Positions 1 through 7,977 of a DNA stretch of 64,000 nt are shown here, piece by piece. The notes beneath the pieces were generated by a model, which was given only the letters and a program-made list of their open reading frames with translations, did not search any database and was not told the DNA's origin. The translations under genes were made by a program, and so were the position numbers. Positions within the stretch are counted from its first letter, which is position 1. Each line of letters starts with the position of its first letter. This stretch comes from Saccharothrix espanaensis DSM 44229 (GTDB lineage Bacteria; Actinomycetota; Actinomycetes; Mycobacteriales; Pseudonocardiaceae): contig NC_019673.1 of assembly GCF_000328705.1 (NCBI RefSeq), positions 4,154,001 through 4,218,000 of the forward strand, in the 5' to 3' direction.

Positions 1-337
1 CGCTGACGTTGAAGCCGAACCCGGCGGTGCCGCCGGGCCGGATCTTGCCGTTGAACCCGGCGTTGGCGAACCTGAAGTGCTGACCGGTCCTGGTGAGCAC
101 CGAGTTCCACGAGTTGGTGACCGCCGTGCCCGCCGGGAGGTCGAACTCGACCACCCAGCCGGTGCTGTCCGCGTCGCCGGTGTTGGTCAACGCGAACCTG
201 CCGCCGTAGCCGGTGCTCCAGACCGAGTCCTGGCTGAACTCGGCGGTCACCCGGGCCGCCGCCGCGTGGGCCGGTGGGCTGAGCACGGCGGTGAGCGCGG
301 CGCAGGCGACCGCGACCGCTGACAGACGTTTCCTCAT
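1..337 (-). CDS. Secreted CBM2 carbohydrate-binding protein (5' part only)
   Basis: Partial gene running off the left edge; only the first 112 codons are present. A Sec signal peptide (MRKRLSAVAVACAALTAVLS, ending near PAHA) is followed directly by a family 2 carbohydrate-binding module: the tryptophans in DSVWSTGYGG and STGWVVEFDLP and the NSWNSVL and FNGKIRPGG segments are typical of CBM2a. In actinomycetes an N-terminal CBM2 usually precedes a chitinase, cellulase or LPMO catalytic domain, which would lie outside the window. ATG is preceded by a GAAGGG-type ribosome site about 10 nt upstream. The enzyme class cannot be decided from what is visible. Confidence 0.85.
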   Translation of the reverse strand, partial: MRKRLSAVAVACAALTAVLSPPAHAAAARVTAEFSQDSVWSTGYGGRFALTNTGDADSTGWVVEFDLPAGTAVTNSWNSVLTRTGQHFRFANAGFNGKIRPGGTAGFGFNVS

Positions 338-447
338 GCCGGAGACACCCTTCGGGCAGGGGAGGGGTTGAGTGTCGCGGCTTACACCCGTGGTCGGGAC
401 ATTTATAAGCACGCGTTCCGGCGTAGTCAACGAACCGCTTCGGACAG

Positions 448-1338
448 TCAGACGTGGAGATCGGGCCTGGGTTGCCGGGCGCGCGACAACCGGCGCGCGG
501 CGGGTTGGCCGAGCAGAACGCCGACGAGCACCAGCGCCAGGCCGAAGCCCTGCCGGGCGGTCAGCGGCTCGCCCGCCACGGCCATCCCGAGCACCACCCC
601 GGTCACCGGGTTGAGCAGGCCGATCAGCCCGACCGTGCCCGCGTCGAGGTGGCGCAGCCCGGTGAACCACGCGCTGAACGCGACCGCCGTGGCGATCACC
701 GTGACGTAGCCGAACGCGGCGGCGCTGCTCGCGGTCAGCGGTGGCGGGCCGCCCTCGATGACGACCGCCGCGACGGTGAGCACCAGTCCGCCGGCGATGA
801 GCTGCCACGACGTCACCGACAGCACGTCGGCGTCGGAGGCCCACTTCTTGGTCAGCACGTGGCCGGTGGCGGACATGAGCATCGCGGCGGCGGACGCGAC
901 CACGCCCAGCGGGCTGACCGCGCCGACGCCGGTGGCCAGCATCAGCACCACGCCGCCGATCCCGACCGCCGCGCCGGTCACCGCCAGGGCACGCGGCCGC
1001 TCGGCGAGCGCGAGCCAGGCGACCGCCATCATCGCGGCGGGCGAGACGGCCATGATCGTCGCCGCCAGGCTGGTGGGCAGCAGTTGCGCGGAGACGTAGA
1101 CCAGGGCGAAGAACGCGCCCATGTTCAGCGTGCCGAGCACCGCCGCGCGCCACCACCAGTCGCCGCGCGGCCGTTCCCGGCGGACCGCCAGCAGGAGCAG
1201 GCCGGCGGGCAGGGCGCGCAGCGCGGAGCCCCACAGCGGCTGGTCGGCGGGCAGGAACCGGTGCGTGACGTAGTAGGTCGATCCCCAGGCGATCGGCGCG
1301 ACGGCGGTGACCAGCGCCCACCGGGTGGTAGCTTCCAT
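448..1338 (-). CDS. EamA/DMT-family transporter
   Basis: A 296-aa integral membrane protein with about ten hydrophobic helices in two homologous halves, the layout of the drug/metabolite transporter (EamA, formerly DUF6) superfamily. The N-terminal APIAWGSTYYVTH segment is the typical first EamA helix, and the second half carries GLIGLLNPVTGVVLG. Members usually export amino acids or small metabolites; the substrate here is unknown. ATG at 1338 is chosen because it starts the conserved first helix and lies 7 nt after a TATATT -10-like box, suggesting a leaderless transcript. The gene is divergent from a MarR regulator, which probably represses it. Confidence 0.9.
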   Translation of the reverse strand: MEATTRWALVTAVAPIAWGSTYYVTHRFLPADQPLWGSALRALPAGLLLLAVRRERPRGDWWWRAAVLGTLNMGAFFALVYVSAQLLPTSLAATIMAVSPAAMMAVAWLALAERPRALAVTGAAVGIGGVVLMLATGVGAVSPLGVVASAAAMLMSATGHVLTKKWASDADVLSVTSWQLIAGGLVLTVAAVVIEGGPPPLTASSAAAFGYVTVIATAVAFSAWFTGLRHLDAGTVGLIGLLNPVTGVVLGMAVAGEPLTARQGFGLALVLVGVLLGQPAARRLSRARQPRPDLHV

Positions 1339-1371
1339 GGAAGGCAATATAGCTTCCGTGGAAGGTATATT
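1332..1371. promoter_or_regulatory. Double MarR-type operator and divergent leaderless promoters
   Basis: Two near-identical 12-bp palindromes, CTTCCATGGAAG (1332-1343) and CTTCCGTGGAAG (1353-1364), start 21 bp apart, about two helical turns, so two dimers would bind the same DNA face. TATATT boxes face each way: 1366-1371 for marR (start 1381) and 1346-1351 in reverse for the transporter (start 1338). The first palindrome contains the transporter start codon. This arrangement fits simultaneous repression of both genes by the MarR protein; binding is inferred. Confidence 0.75.
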
Positions 1372-1380
1372 GTCGCGGGT

Positions 1381-1890
1381 GTGAGCGGACACCAGGACCA
1401 CGTGGCCCGGATCCAGGCCGAGTGGGCACGCGAACGACCGGACCTCGACGTCTCGCCGCAGGGCGTCATCGGCCGGCTGCACCGGTTGGCCGCCGTGCTG
1501 ACCGAGCAGCTCACCGTCGTCTACCGGCGGCACGGCCTGGGCGAGGGCGAGTTCGACGTGCTGGCCGCCCTGCGCCGGGCGGGCGAGCCTTGCGAGCGCG
1601 CGCCCGGCGAACTCGCCCTGCACACCATGGTCACCACCGGTGCCATCACCAAGCGCATCGACCGGCTGGAGCGCGACGGCCTGGTCGCCCGCCGGGCCGC
1701 CTCCGCCGACGGCCGCCGCCGCGTCGTGGCGCTGACCGACGCGGGCAAGCGCGTGATCGACCAGGCGTTCACCGAGCACATGGCCAACGAGCGCCGGTTG
1801 CTCGACGTGCTGGACCCGGCCGACGCGCGGGCGCTGGAGCGGCTGCTCGCGACCTGGCTCGGCCACTTCGAGACACCGTCCGCCGGCTGA
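1381..1890 (+). CDS. MarR-family transcriptional regulator
   Basis: A 169-aa winged-helix regulator. The recognition region reads LALHTMVTTGAITKRIDRLE, followed by the wing RRAASADGRRRVVALTDAG, which is the usual MarR pattern, flanked by N- and C-terminal dimerisation helices. GTG at 1381 gives the normal MarR length and lies about 10 nt after a TATATT box with no Shine-Dalgarno, consistent with leaderless translation. Divergent from the EamA transporter with two palindromes between, so it likely controls the transporter and itself. The inducing ligand cannot be read from sequence. Confidence 0.9.
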   Translation: MSGHQDHVARIQAEWARERPDLDVSPQGVIGRLHRLAAVLTEQLTVVYRRHGLGEGEFDVLAALRRAGEPCERAPGELALHTMVTTGAITKRIDRLERDGLVARRAASADGRRRVVALTDAGKRVIDQAFTEHMANERRLLDVLDPADARALERLLATWLGHFETPSAG

Positions 1891-2128
1891 CGCGCCCGAG
1901 CCAGGCCCGCGACTGGACCGACCGGGTGATCTTCGGCGGACCGCCGCGCCGGGACGGGCCGCGCGGCCCGGCGACCACCTCACCCGCCTGGGCGATCGGC
2001 ACGGCCGCACCGGCACCCTGTTGGCCGAAAGCGCTGCGCCGGACCTCGCGCCGCACCGCGCTTCGGCGGCGGCCGGCCCGATCGCCGCGATCACGGCGTT
2101 GTGGCGGGGAACCCGAAGCCCGCTCGAA

Positions 2129-2161
2129 CTGTCTCAGTAGGGTAGTGCGACCGTGAGACAG
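2129..2161. promoter_or_regulatory. Inverted repeat in front of the kinase gene
   Basis: CTGTCTCA (2129-2136) and TGAGACAG (2154-2161) form 8-bp perfect arms separated by 17 nt, immediately upstream of the kinase ribosome site (AGGGGGAG, 2159-2166). It could be an operator or a leader hairpin that masks the ribosome site. No T tract follows, so it is unlikely to be a simple terminator. The rest of 1891-2128 shows no gene. Confidence 0.5.
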
Positions 2162-2170
2162 GGGGAGTCG

Positions 2171-5100
2171 ATGGCAGCCGACCACCGGGCCGAATTACCG
2201 GACTTCGGGCCGTACCGCATCCTCGGGATGCTCGGCCAGGGCGGCATGGGCGTGGTGTACCGGGCCTACGACACGGTCAACGACCGGATCGTGGCGCTCA
2301 AGAAGCTGCCGACCTCGGGCACCGACCCGGAGTTCCGCGCCCGGTTCCAGCGCGAGTCGCGGCTGGCGGCGGCGCTGAGCCACCCGAACATCGTCCCGGT
2401 CCACGACTTCGGCGAGATCGACGGCCAGCTCTACCTCGACATGCTGCTGATCGACGGCGTCGACCTGCGCCGGATGCTCGGCCAGGGCTCGGTCGACCAG
2501 GACCGGGCGCTGGCCGTCCTGCGCCAGGTGGCGCGGGCGCTGGACGCCGCGCACCAGAGCGGCCTGGTGCACCGGGACGTCAAGCCGTCCAACATCATGG
2601 TCGACGGCGCGGGCAAGGCCTACCTGGCCGACTTCGGCATCGCCCGCGAGACCTCCTCCGACGCGACCGTGCTCACCCAGTCCGGCGACCTGATCGGGTC
2701 GTGGGACTACATGGCCCCCGAACGGCTCTCCCGCGGCCAGGTCGACGGCCGCGCCGACCAGTACTCGCTGGCCTGCGTGCTGTTCGAGTGCCTGACCGGC
2801 CGGCTGCCGTACCCGATGGACGACATGGCCGCCAAGGTCGCCGCCCACCTGCTGCAACCGCCGCCCGCGCCGTCGGTGTTCGTGCCGACGATCACCCCCG
2901 AGCTGGACGCCGTGGTGCTGCGCGGCCTGGCCAAGGAGCCCGCCCGCCGGTTCGAGTCGGTGACCGCGATGCTCACCGCCGCCGAGCAGGCCGCCTACTC
3001 CGGCGACACCGCCCGCTCGGCCAAGCCGACCCTGGTCGGCCCGTCCAAGGAACGCGACCAGGCCCGGATCGTCAAGGCGATCGTGCGCGCCTCGGGCGCG
3101 CGCCGACCGGCCACCCGGCGGCTCGGGCAGGCCGCGCCGGTCTGCCCGTACCCCGGCCTGAGCGGCTTCGAGCGGGCCGACGCGGACATGTTCCACGGCC
3201 GCGACCACGTGGTGTCCGACCTGCTGGTGCGGCTGGCCGAGCAGGTCGACGGCGGCGAGCCGGTGGTGGTGGTCGGCGCGTCCGGCTCGGGCAAGTCCTC
3301 GGTGCTGCGGGCCGGCCTGCTGCCCGCGCTGGCCGGCGAGGCCTCCGACGCGGAGTGGCCGCAGATCGTGCTCACCCCCGGGCCGGACCCGGTGCGCGGC
3401 CTCGCCCTGGCGATGGCCGCCCGCTCCCAGGTCGCGGCCGAGGAGTGGGCGCGGGTGATCCGCCAGACGCCCGACCGGTTCGGCGCGCTGTGCGCCAAGT
3501 CGGTCGGCGCGACCACCTCCCGCCCGGTGATCCTGGTCGACCAGTTCGAGGAGCTGTTCACCCACGGCACCCCCGAGGCCGACCGGCTCGCCTACGTCAC
3601 CGCGCTCACCTCGGCCGCCCCGGCGATCGTGATCCTCGCCGTCCGCGCCGACCTGGTGGACCGGTGCATCGAGCTGGCCGCGCTGCGGCCCGCGCTGACC
3701 GCGCCCGTCCTGCTCGGCCCGATGGACGCCACCGAGCTGCGCCAGGCGATCGTGACGCCCGCCCGGGACGCGGGCCTGGAGATCGAGCCCGGCCTGCCCG
3801 AGCGGCTCATCGCCGACCTGGGCGTGCGCGGCGAGATCGGCTACGACCCCGGCGCGCTGCCCCGGCTCGCGCACGCCCTGCGCGAGACGTGGAACCACCG
3901 CGAGGGCAACGTGCTCACCCTCGCCGCGTACCGGCGGGTCGGCGGGATCGACGGCGCGGTGTCGCGCACCGCCGAGGAGATCCACGACCGGCTCGACCCG
4001 CTGGGCCGGCAGTACCTGCGGGACACGATGCTGCGCATGGTGACCGTGCTCGACGACGGCACCGCGATGCGCCGCCGGGTCGACCCGCGCGAACTGCCCG
4101 CGCCCGCGATCGTCGACCACCTGATCAACGCCCGCCTGGTCACCGTGGACGGCTCCGGCGCGCGGCTGAGCCACGAAGCGCTGCTCACCGCGTGGCCCCG
4201 GCTGCGCGGGTGGATCGACGAGGACCGCGCGGGCCTGATCCAGCACCGCCGGTTCGCCGACGCGGTGCGGGTGTGGGCCGAGTCCGGCCGGCTCGCCGAC
4301 GACCTCTACCGGGGCATCCGGCTGGCGTCGCTGACCTCGTGGCTGGACACCGCCCGCGACCGGGTCCGGCTCCAGCCCGTCGAGCAGGAGTTCCTGGTCC
4401 GCTCCAACGCCGCCGAGCACGCGGGCCAGGTCGCCGCCCGGCAGCGCACCCGGCGGCTGCGGGTGCTGGTCGCGTCGCTGAGCGTGCTGCTGCTGGTCGC
4501 CTCCGGCATGGCGGTGGTGGCGGTCAAGCTCCAGCAGGACGCGAACGACCAGCGCGACCAGGCCAACGCCGCCCGCCAGCTCAACCTCTCCCGCCAGCTC
4601 GCCGCCGAGGCGGCCACCACCCGCGGCGTCGACCCCCGGCGCGGCGCGCTGTTCGCGCTCGGCTCGTGGCAGGCGGGGCAGACCGTGGAGAGCCGCAGCG
4701 CGCTGCTGTCCGCCCAGTCCGACAGCTACCGGGGCCGGATCGACGCCCACGACGGCATCATCTCGTCGCTGGCGATGAACGGCGACGCGACCATCGCGGT
4801 GACCGGCGGGCGGGACGGCAAGCTGCGGATGTTCGACGTGCCCGGCCGCAAGCAGATCACCGAGCTGGACGGCTCCGGCGGCTGGTACCGGACCGTGTCG
4901 ATGTCCGGCGACGGCAAGCTGGTCGGCGTCGCCAACCCCACCCAGAAGGCGGTGACCGTCTGGGACGTCGAAGAGCGCAAGATGGTCAAGCGGCTGCCCG
5001 GCGTGGGCATCGACGTGGCGATGGCCAAGGACGGCAGGACCATGGCCGCCATCATGGACAAGGGCGTCGTCATCTACGACACCGCGACCTGGGGCGAGAT

Positions 5101-6619
5101 CACCTCGTTCCAGGCCTCGCCGTCGATCTTCCTGGCCTACAGCGCCGACAGCACGCTGATCGCCACCACCAACGTGGACAAGGTCGAGGTGCACCGGGTC
5201 TCCGACGGCGCGCTGGTGACCACCCTCGCCGGGCACACCAACATGGTCTCGGCGATGGCGTTCAGCCCGGACGGCAAGACGCTGGCCAGCGTCGCCATGG
5301 ACGGCTCGCTGCGGCTGTGGGACACCACGTCGTGGGCCAACCGGCTCACCCTGACCACCACCGAGGGCGGGCTCAGCGCCGTCACGTGGAGCCCCGGCGG
5401 CTCGACCGTGGTCGGCAGCGGCATCGGCACCAGCGTCTACGCCTGGGACCCGCACAACGGCTCGCTGGTCGCCCGGCTGGCCACCCGCTCGGTGACCATG
5501 TACGGCGTCGCGGTGTCCGCCGACGGGCACACCCTGCTCGGCGCGGACTCCGCCGGCGAGATCACCGTCTGGTCGCTGCTGCGGACCGTCCTGGGCGACC
5601 GGTCCGCCGCCGTCATCGGCACCAAGTTCCAGCCCGGCGGCGACGTGCTGGCCTCGGTCGACGGCATCGGCGTGCTGCACCTGTGGGACAGCGCCAAGGG
5701 CGACCTGATCAAACGGGCGCAGGCCCACCAGGGCGCGGCCTACGACGTGGCGTTCAAACCGGACGGCAGCGAGCTGGTCACCGTCGGCGAGGACGGCGTG
5801 GTCGTGCTGTGGAACGCCGAGGGGCGCGAGCTGCGCCGGTTCAGCCGGCCCGGCACGGTGTTCACCGCCGTGCGGTTCAGCCCGGACGGGCAGCGGATCG
5901 CGGTCGGTGGTCGCGCCCCGGTCAAGTCCGAGGAGGACCGCGACGAGCTGCTGCTGCTCGACTCGGCGACCCTGTCGCCGCAGCGCCGGCCGACCCGCGA
6001 CAACCCGCGCAACACCTCCGCGGAGGACGTCAAGTCCAACTACCCCAACGGGATCGCGTTCAGCCCGGACGGCCGGACGTTGGCCGTCACGCTGTCCGCG
6101 GGCAAGGTCGGGCTGTGGAACCTGGTGGACCCCGGCGCGGAGATGACCATCCTGCCGGGTCACGAGGGCATCGCGATCGACGCCGAGTTCAGCCCCGACG
6201 GCTCGACCCTGGCCACGGCCGGCTCGGACCGGCTGGTCCGGCTGTGGCGGGTCCGCGACGGCTCCCAGGTCGGCACCCTGACCGGCAGTGACTCGACCGT
6301 GCGTCGCGTCGCCTACAGTCCGGACGGCAAGATGATCGCCACGGCCAGCCAGGACACCGTCGTCCGGGTGTGGGACGCGGTCGGCCTGCGGCCGCTGGCC
6401 CGGATGGACCGGCACGAGGACCAGCTCAACGACGTGTCGTTCGACTCGTCGGGCACGCGGCTGGCCAGCGGCGGTGCGGACGGCGTCACCAGGCTGTGGG
6501 ACCTGGACCCGGGCAACGGGGTCGAGGTGCTGTGCGGCTCGCTGGACCGCGACAGCCTGGCCGACGAGTGGAACGCGTTGGGCTCGGACCGCGGCTCGCC
6601 GCCGTCCTGCCCCAACTGA
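2171..6619 (+). CDS. Ser/Thr protein kinase - STAND NTPase - WD40 fusion
   Basis: A 1482-aa multidomain signalling protein. Residues about 13-275 are a Hanks-type kinase with a complete active site: glycine loop LGQGGMGVVY, lysine in VALKKL, HRD in VHRDVKPSN (about 134) and DFG (about 154). Residues about 325-760 are an nSTAND1-type ATPase with Walker A GASGSGKSS (about 370) and Walker B VILVDQFEELF. A hydrophobic segment near 765-785 may span the membrane, followed by a coiled linker and about 14 WD40 blades to the C-terminus (LRLWD, VRVWD, TRLWD). ATG 2171 is preferred over GTG 2153 because AGGGGGAG sits just before it. Likely a ligand-gated phosphorylation switch; the FHA-like gene follows 11 nt later. 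Confidence 0.92.
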   Translation: MAADHRAELPDFGPYRILGMLGQGGMGVVYRAYDTVNDRIVALKKLPTSGTDPEFRARFQRESRLAAALSHPNIVPVHDFGEIDGQLYLDMLLIDGVDLRRMLGQGSVDQDRALAVLRQVARALDAAHQSGLVHRDVKPSNIMVDGAGKAYLADFGIARETSSDATVLTQSGDLIGSWDYMAPERLSRGQVDGRADQYSLACVLFECLTGRLPYPMDDMAAKVAAHLLQPPPAPSVFVPTITPELDAVVLRGLAKEPARRFESVTAMLTAAEQAAYSGDTARSAKPTLVGPSKERDQARIVKAIVRASGARRPATRRLGQAAPVCPYPGLSGFERADADMFHGRDHVVSDLLVRLAEQVDGGEPVVVVGASGSGKSSVLRAGLLPALAGEASDAEWPQIVLTPGPDPVRGLALAMAARSQVAAEEWARVIRQTPDRFGALCAKSVGATTSRPVILVDQFEELFTHGTPEADRLAYVTALTSAAPAIVILAVRADLVDRCIELAALRPALTAPVLLGPMDATELRQAIVTPARDAGLEIEPGLPERLIADLGVRGEIGYDPGALPRLAHALRETWNHREGNVLTLAAYRRVGGIDGAVSRTAEEIHDRLDPLGRQYLRDTMLRMVTVLDDGTAMRRRVDPRELPAPAIVDHLINARLVTVDGSGARLSHEALLTAWPRLRGWIDEDRAGLIQHRRFADAVRVWAESGRLADDLYRGIRLASLTSWLDTARDRVRLQPVEQEFLVRSNAAEHAGQVAARQRTRRLRVLVASLSVLLLVASGMAVVAVKLQQDANDQRDQANAARQLNLSRQLAAEAATTRGVDPRRGALFALGSWQAGQTVESRSALLSAQSDSYRGRIDAHDGIISSLAMNGDATIAVTGGRDGKLRMFDVPGRKQITELDGSGGWYRTVSMSGDGKLVGVANPTQKAVTVWDVEERKMVKRLPGVGIDVAMAKDGRTMAAIMDKGVVIYDTATWGEITSFQASPSIFLAYSADSTLIATTNVDKVEVHRVSDGALVTTLAGHTNMVSAMAFSPDGKTLASVAMDGSLRLWDTTSWANRLTLTTTEGGLSAVTWSPGGSTVVGSGIGTSVYAWDPHNGSLVARLATRSVTMYGVAVSADGHTLLGADSAGEITVWSLLRTVLGDRSAAVIGTKFQPGGDVLASVDGIGVLHLWDSAKGDLIKRAQAHQGAAYDVAFKPDGSELVTVGEDGVVVLWNAEGRELRRFSRPGTVFTAVRFSPDGQRIAVGGRAPVKSEEDRDELLLLDSATLSPQRRPTRDNPRNTSAEDVKSNYPNGIAFSPDGRTLAVTLSAGKVGLWNLVDPGAEMTILPGHEGIAIDAEFSPDGSTLATAGSDRLVRLWRVRDGSQVGTLTGSDSTVRRVAYSPDGKMIATASQDTVVRVWDAVGLRPLARMDRHEDQLNDVSFDSSGTRLASGGADGVTRLWDLDPGNGVEVLCGSLDRDSLADEWNALGSDRGSPPSCPN

Positions 6620-6630
6620 GAAGAGGTGCG

Positions 6631-7461
6631 ATGCAGCGCGTGGTGGTACGGGGTTCGGGGATGGCGTCGGTCGTGTTGCGGCCGGGCGAGTCCCTGCTGT
6701 TCGGTCGGGCCCCGCACGCCGCCGCGACACCGGGGCCGGGCCGGATCGCGCTGACCCTGCCCGACTGCGCGGCGCACGTGTCCCGCCTGGTCGGCGAGCT
6801 GGTGGTGGGCGAGAACACGGTGATGCTGCACTGGCTCGGCGCGGGCGAGGCCCAGCTGTCGAGCCTGTTCGACGCGCCGGGCGGCGCGCGCCGGGTGATC
6901 CTGGCGCGCTCGATGTCGGCGCTGCTGGACCGGGGCGAGAACCAGCTCCTGCTGCTGCTCGGCCGGCAGGACGGGCAGAGCTTCACCGACCTGGTGGTCA
7001 ACATCGACGTGGAGACCGACCCGGAACTGCTCTCCGAGCTGCCGGAGGGGCTGGACACCGAGAAGGGGCCGGGGCTGGCCCGGGGCAGCCGCGACTGGTT
7101 CGTGGCGCTCGCGCTGTGCGAGCCGTGGCTGGCGGGCAACGACGACTACCCGCGCCCGCCGTCCAACCGGGAGATCTACGAGCGGGTGCGGCAGTGGCAC
7201 GGCTACACCTGGAACCTCCAGCGCCCGCAACGGGTGGACGACGCGATCCGGGCCATCTCGGCGATCGCGTTCGGCGTGTCGGACGACCCGTTCGCGGCGC
7301 CGCACGTGGGGCGGTTGCAGAACATCCGGTTCTCGGTGGCCCGGCGCGCGGCCGAGGTCCGCCTGGTCACCTCGGCGGACCTGGCCGACGTCGAGCGCAT
7401 CGCCCGCAATCGGAACTTTCCACCCCCGGAGGGGTCGCCGGCGTCACCCGCCGGTCAATAG
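6631..7461 (+). CDS. FHA-like domain protein with C-terminal helical domain
   Basis: A 276-aa protein translated from ATG 6631 (AAGAGG ribosome site), 11 nt after the kinase gene and surely co-transcribed. The first ~110 residues are a beta-rich forkhead-associated-like (SMAD/FHA) domain: a PGESLLFGRAP strand-turn, a SRLVGELVVGEN segment where the phosphothreonine-binding Ser/Arg usually lie, then repeated beta strands. The C-terminal ~100 residues (PPSNREIYERVRQWHGYTW...) look like a winged-helix unit found in actinobacterial FHA proteins. A natural role is reading phosphothreonines made by the upstream kinase. The FHA call rests on pattern, not on a profile search. Confidence 0.7.
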   Translation: MQRVVVRGSGMASVVLRPGESLLFGRAPHAAATPGPGRIALTLPDCAAHVSRLVGELVVGENTVMLHWLGAGEAQLSSLFDAPGGARRVILARSMSALLDRGENQLLLLLGRQDGQSFTDLVVNIDVETDPELLSELPEGLDTEKGPGLARGSRDWFVALALCEPWLAGNDDYPRPPSNREIYERVRQWHGYTWNLQRPQRVDDAIRAISAIAFGVSDDPFAAPHVGRLQNIRFSVARRAAEVRLVTSADLADVERIARNRNFPPPEGSPASPAGQ

Positions 7462-7581
7462 TCTTTCCGACAACACCGAAAACGCCCCGCGCCCCGCGGT
7501 CCACACCGGATTCCCACAGCGAATCCCGTGCCGTGAATCCAGTCGGGGCGCGGGTTCCCGTTGTCCGGAAAGGACTTCCCC

Positions 7582-7977
7582 ATGTCGCAAGCCAACCCCG
7601 ACCTGCCCGGGACCCGCCCGCGCCCCAAGAAGGGCGCGGGCGTGATCGTGCTGCTCGTGCTGATGTCCCTGGCCAACACCTTCACGCTGGTCATCGGGAT
7701 CGCCGGGATGGTCGACGAGATCGAGCACGGCCGGGACTGGGACGACGACGAATTACGGCTGGCGGCCTTCGTCACCATCATGAGCCTGATCGCCGTCACC
7801 GCCCTGGTCGGCGCCTGGCTGACCCGCAAGTGGGGTCCCCGGCTCTACGTGGCGGCGACGGGGCTGGGTCTGGTCATCGGCCTGGTGATCACCGGCGGAG
7901 CCTCCTTCTCGCCGATCAGCCTGGTCGGCATCGCGCTCGCCGCCGCGCTGTGGATCACCGCCGAGAACAACTGGTAG
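7582..7977 (+). CDS. Small membrane protein, four predicted TM helices
   Basis: A 131-aa hydrophobic protein with about four membrane helices (VIVLLVLMSLANTFTLVIG, FVTIMSLIAVTALVGAWL, YVAATGLGLVIGLVIT, LVGIALAAALWI), an acidic loop DEIEHGRDWDDDE after the first, and a Pro/Lys-rich cytoplasmic start. A perfect GGAAAGGA ribosome site at 7567-7574 selects ATG 7582 over TTG 7561. Codon third positions are almost all G/C, so coding is convincing. No family recognised. Its 3' 225 bp overlap the convergent protease reading frame. Confidence 0.75.
   Translation: MSQANPDLPGTRPRPKKGAGVIVLLVLMSLANTFTLVIGIAGMVDEIEHGRDWDDDELRLAAFVTIMSLIAVTALVGAWLTRKWGPRLYVAATGLGLVIGLVITGGASFSPISLVGIALAAALWITAENNW

Noticed and set aside
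2195..6730. A very long open frame (about 1500 codons) on the minus strand opposite the kinase gene
   Set aside because: It is an antisense shadow in high-GC DNA. It is rich in Arg, His, Gly and Ala with no domain motifs, while the plus strand has a complete kinase, ATPase and WD40 repeats.
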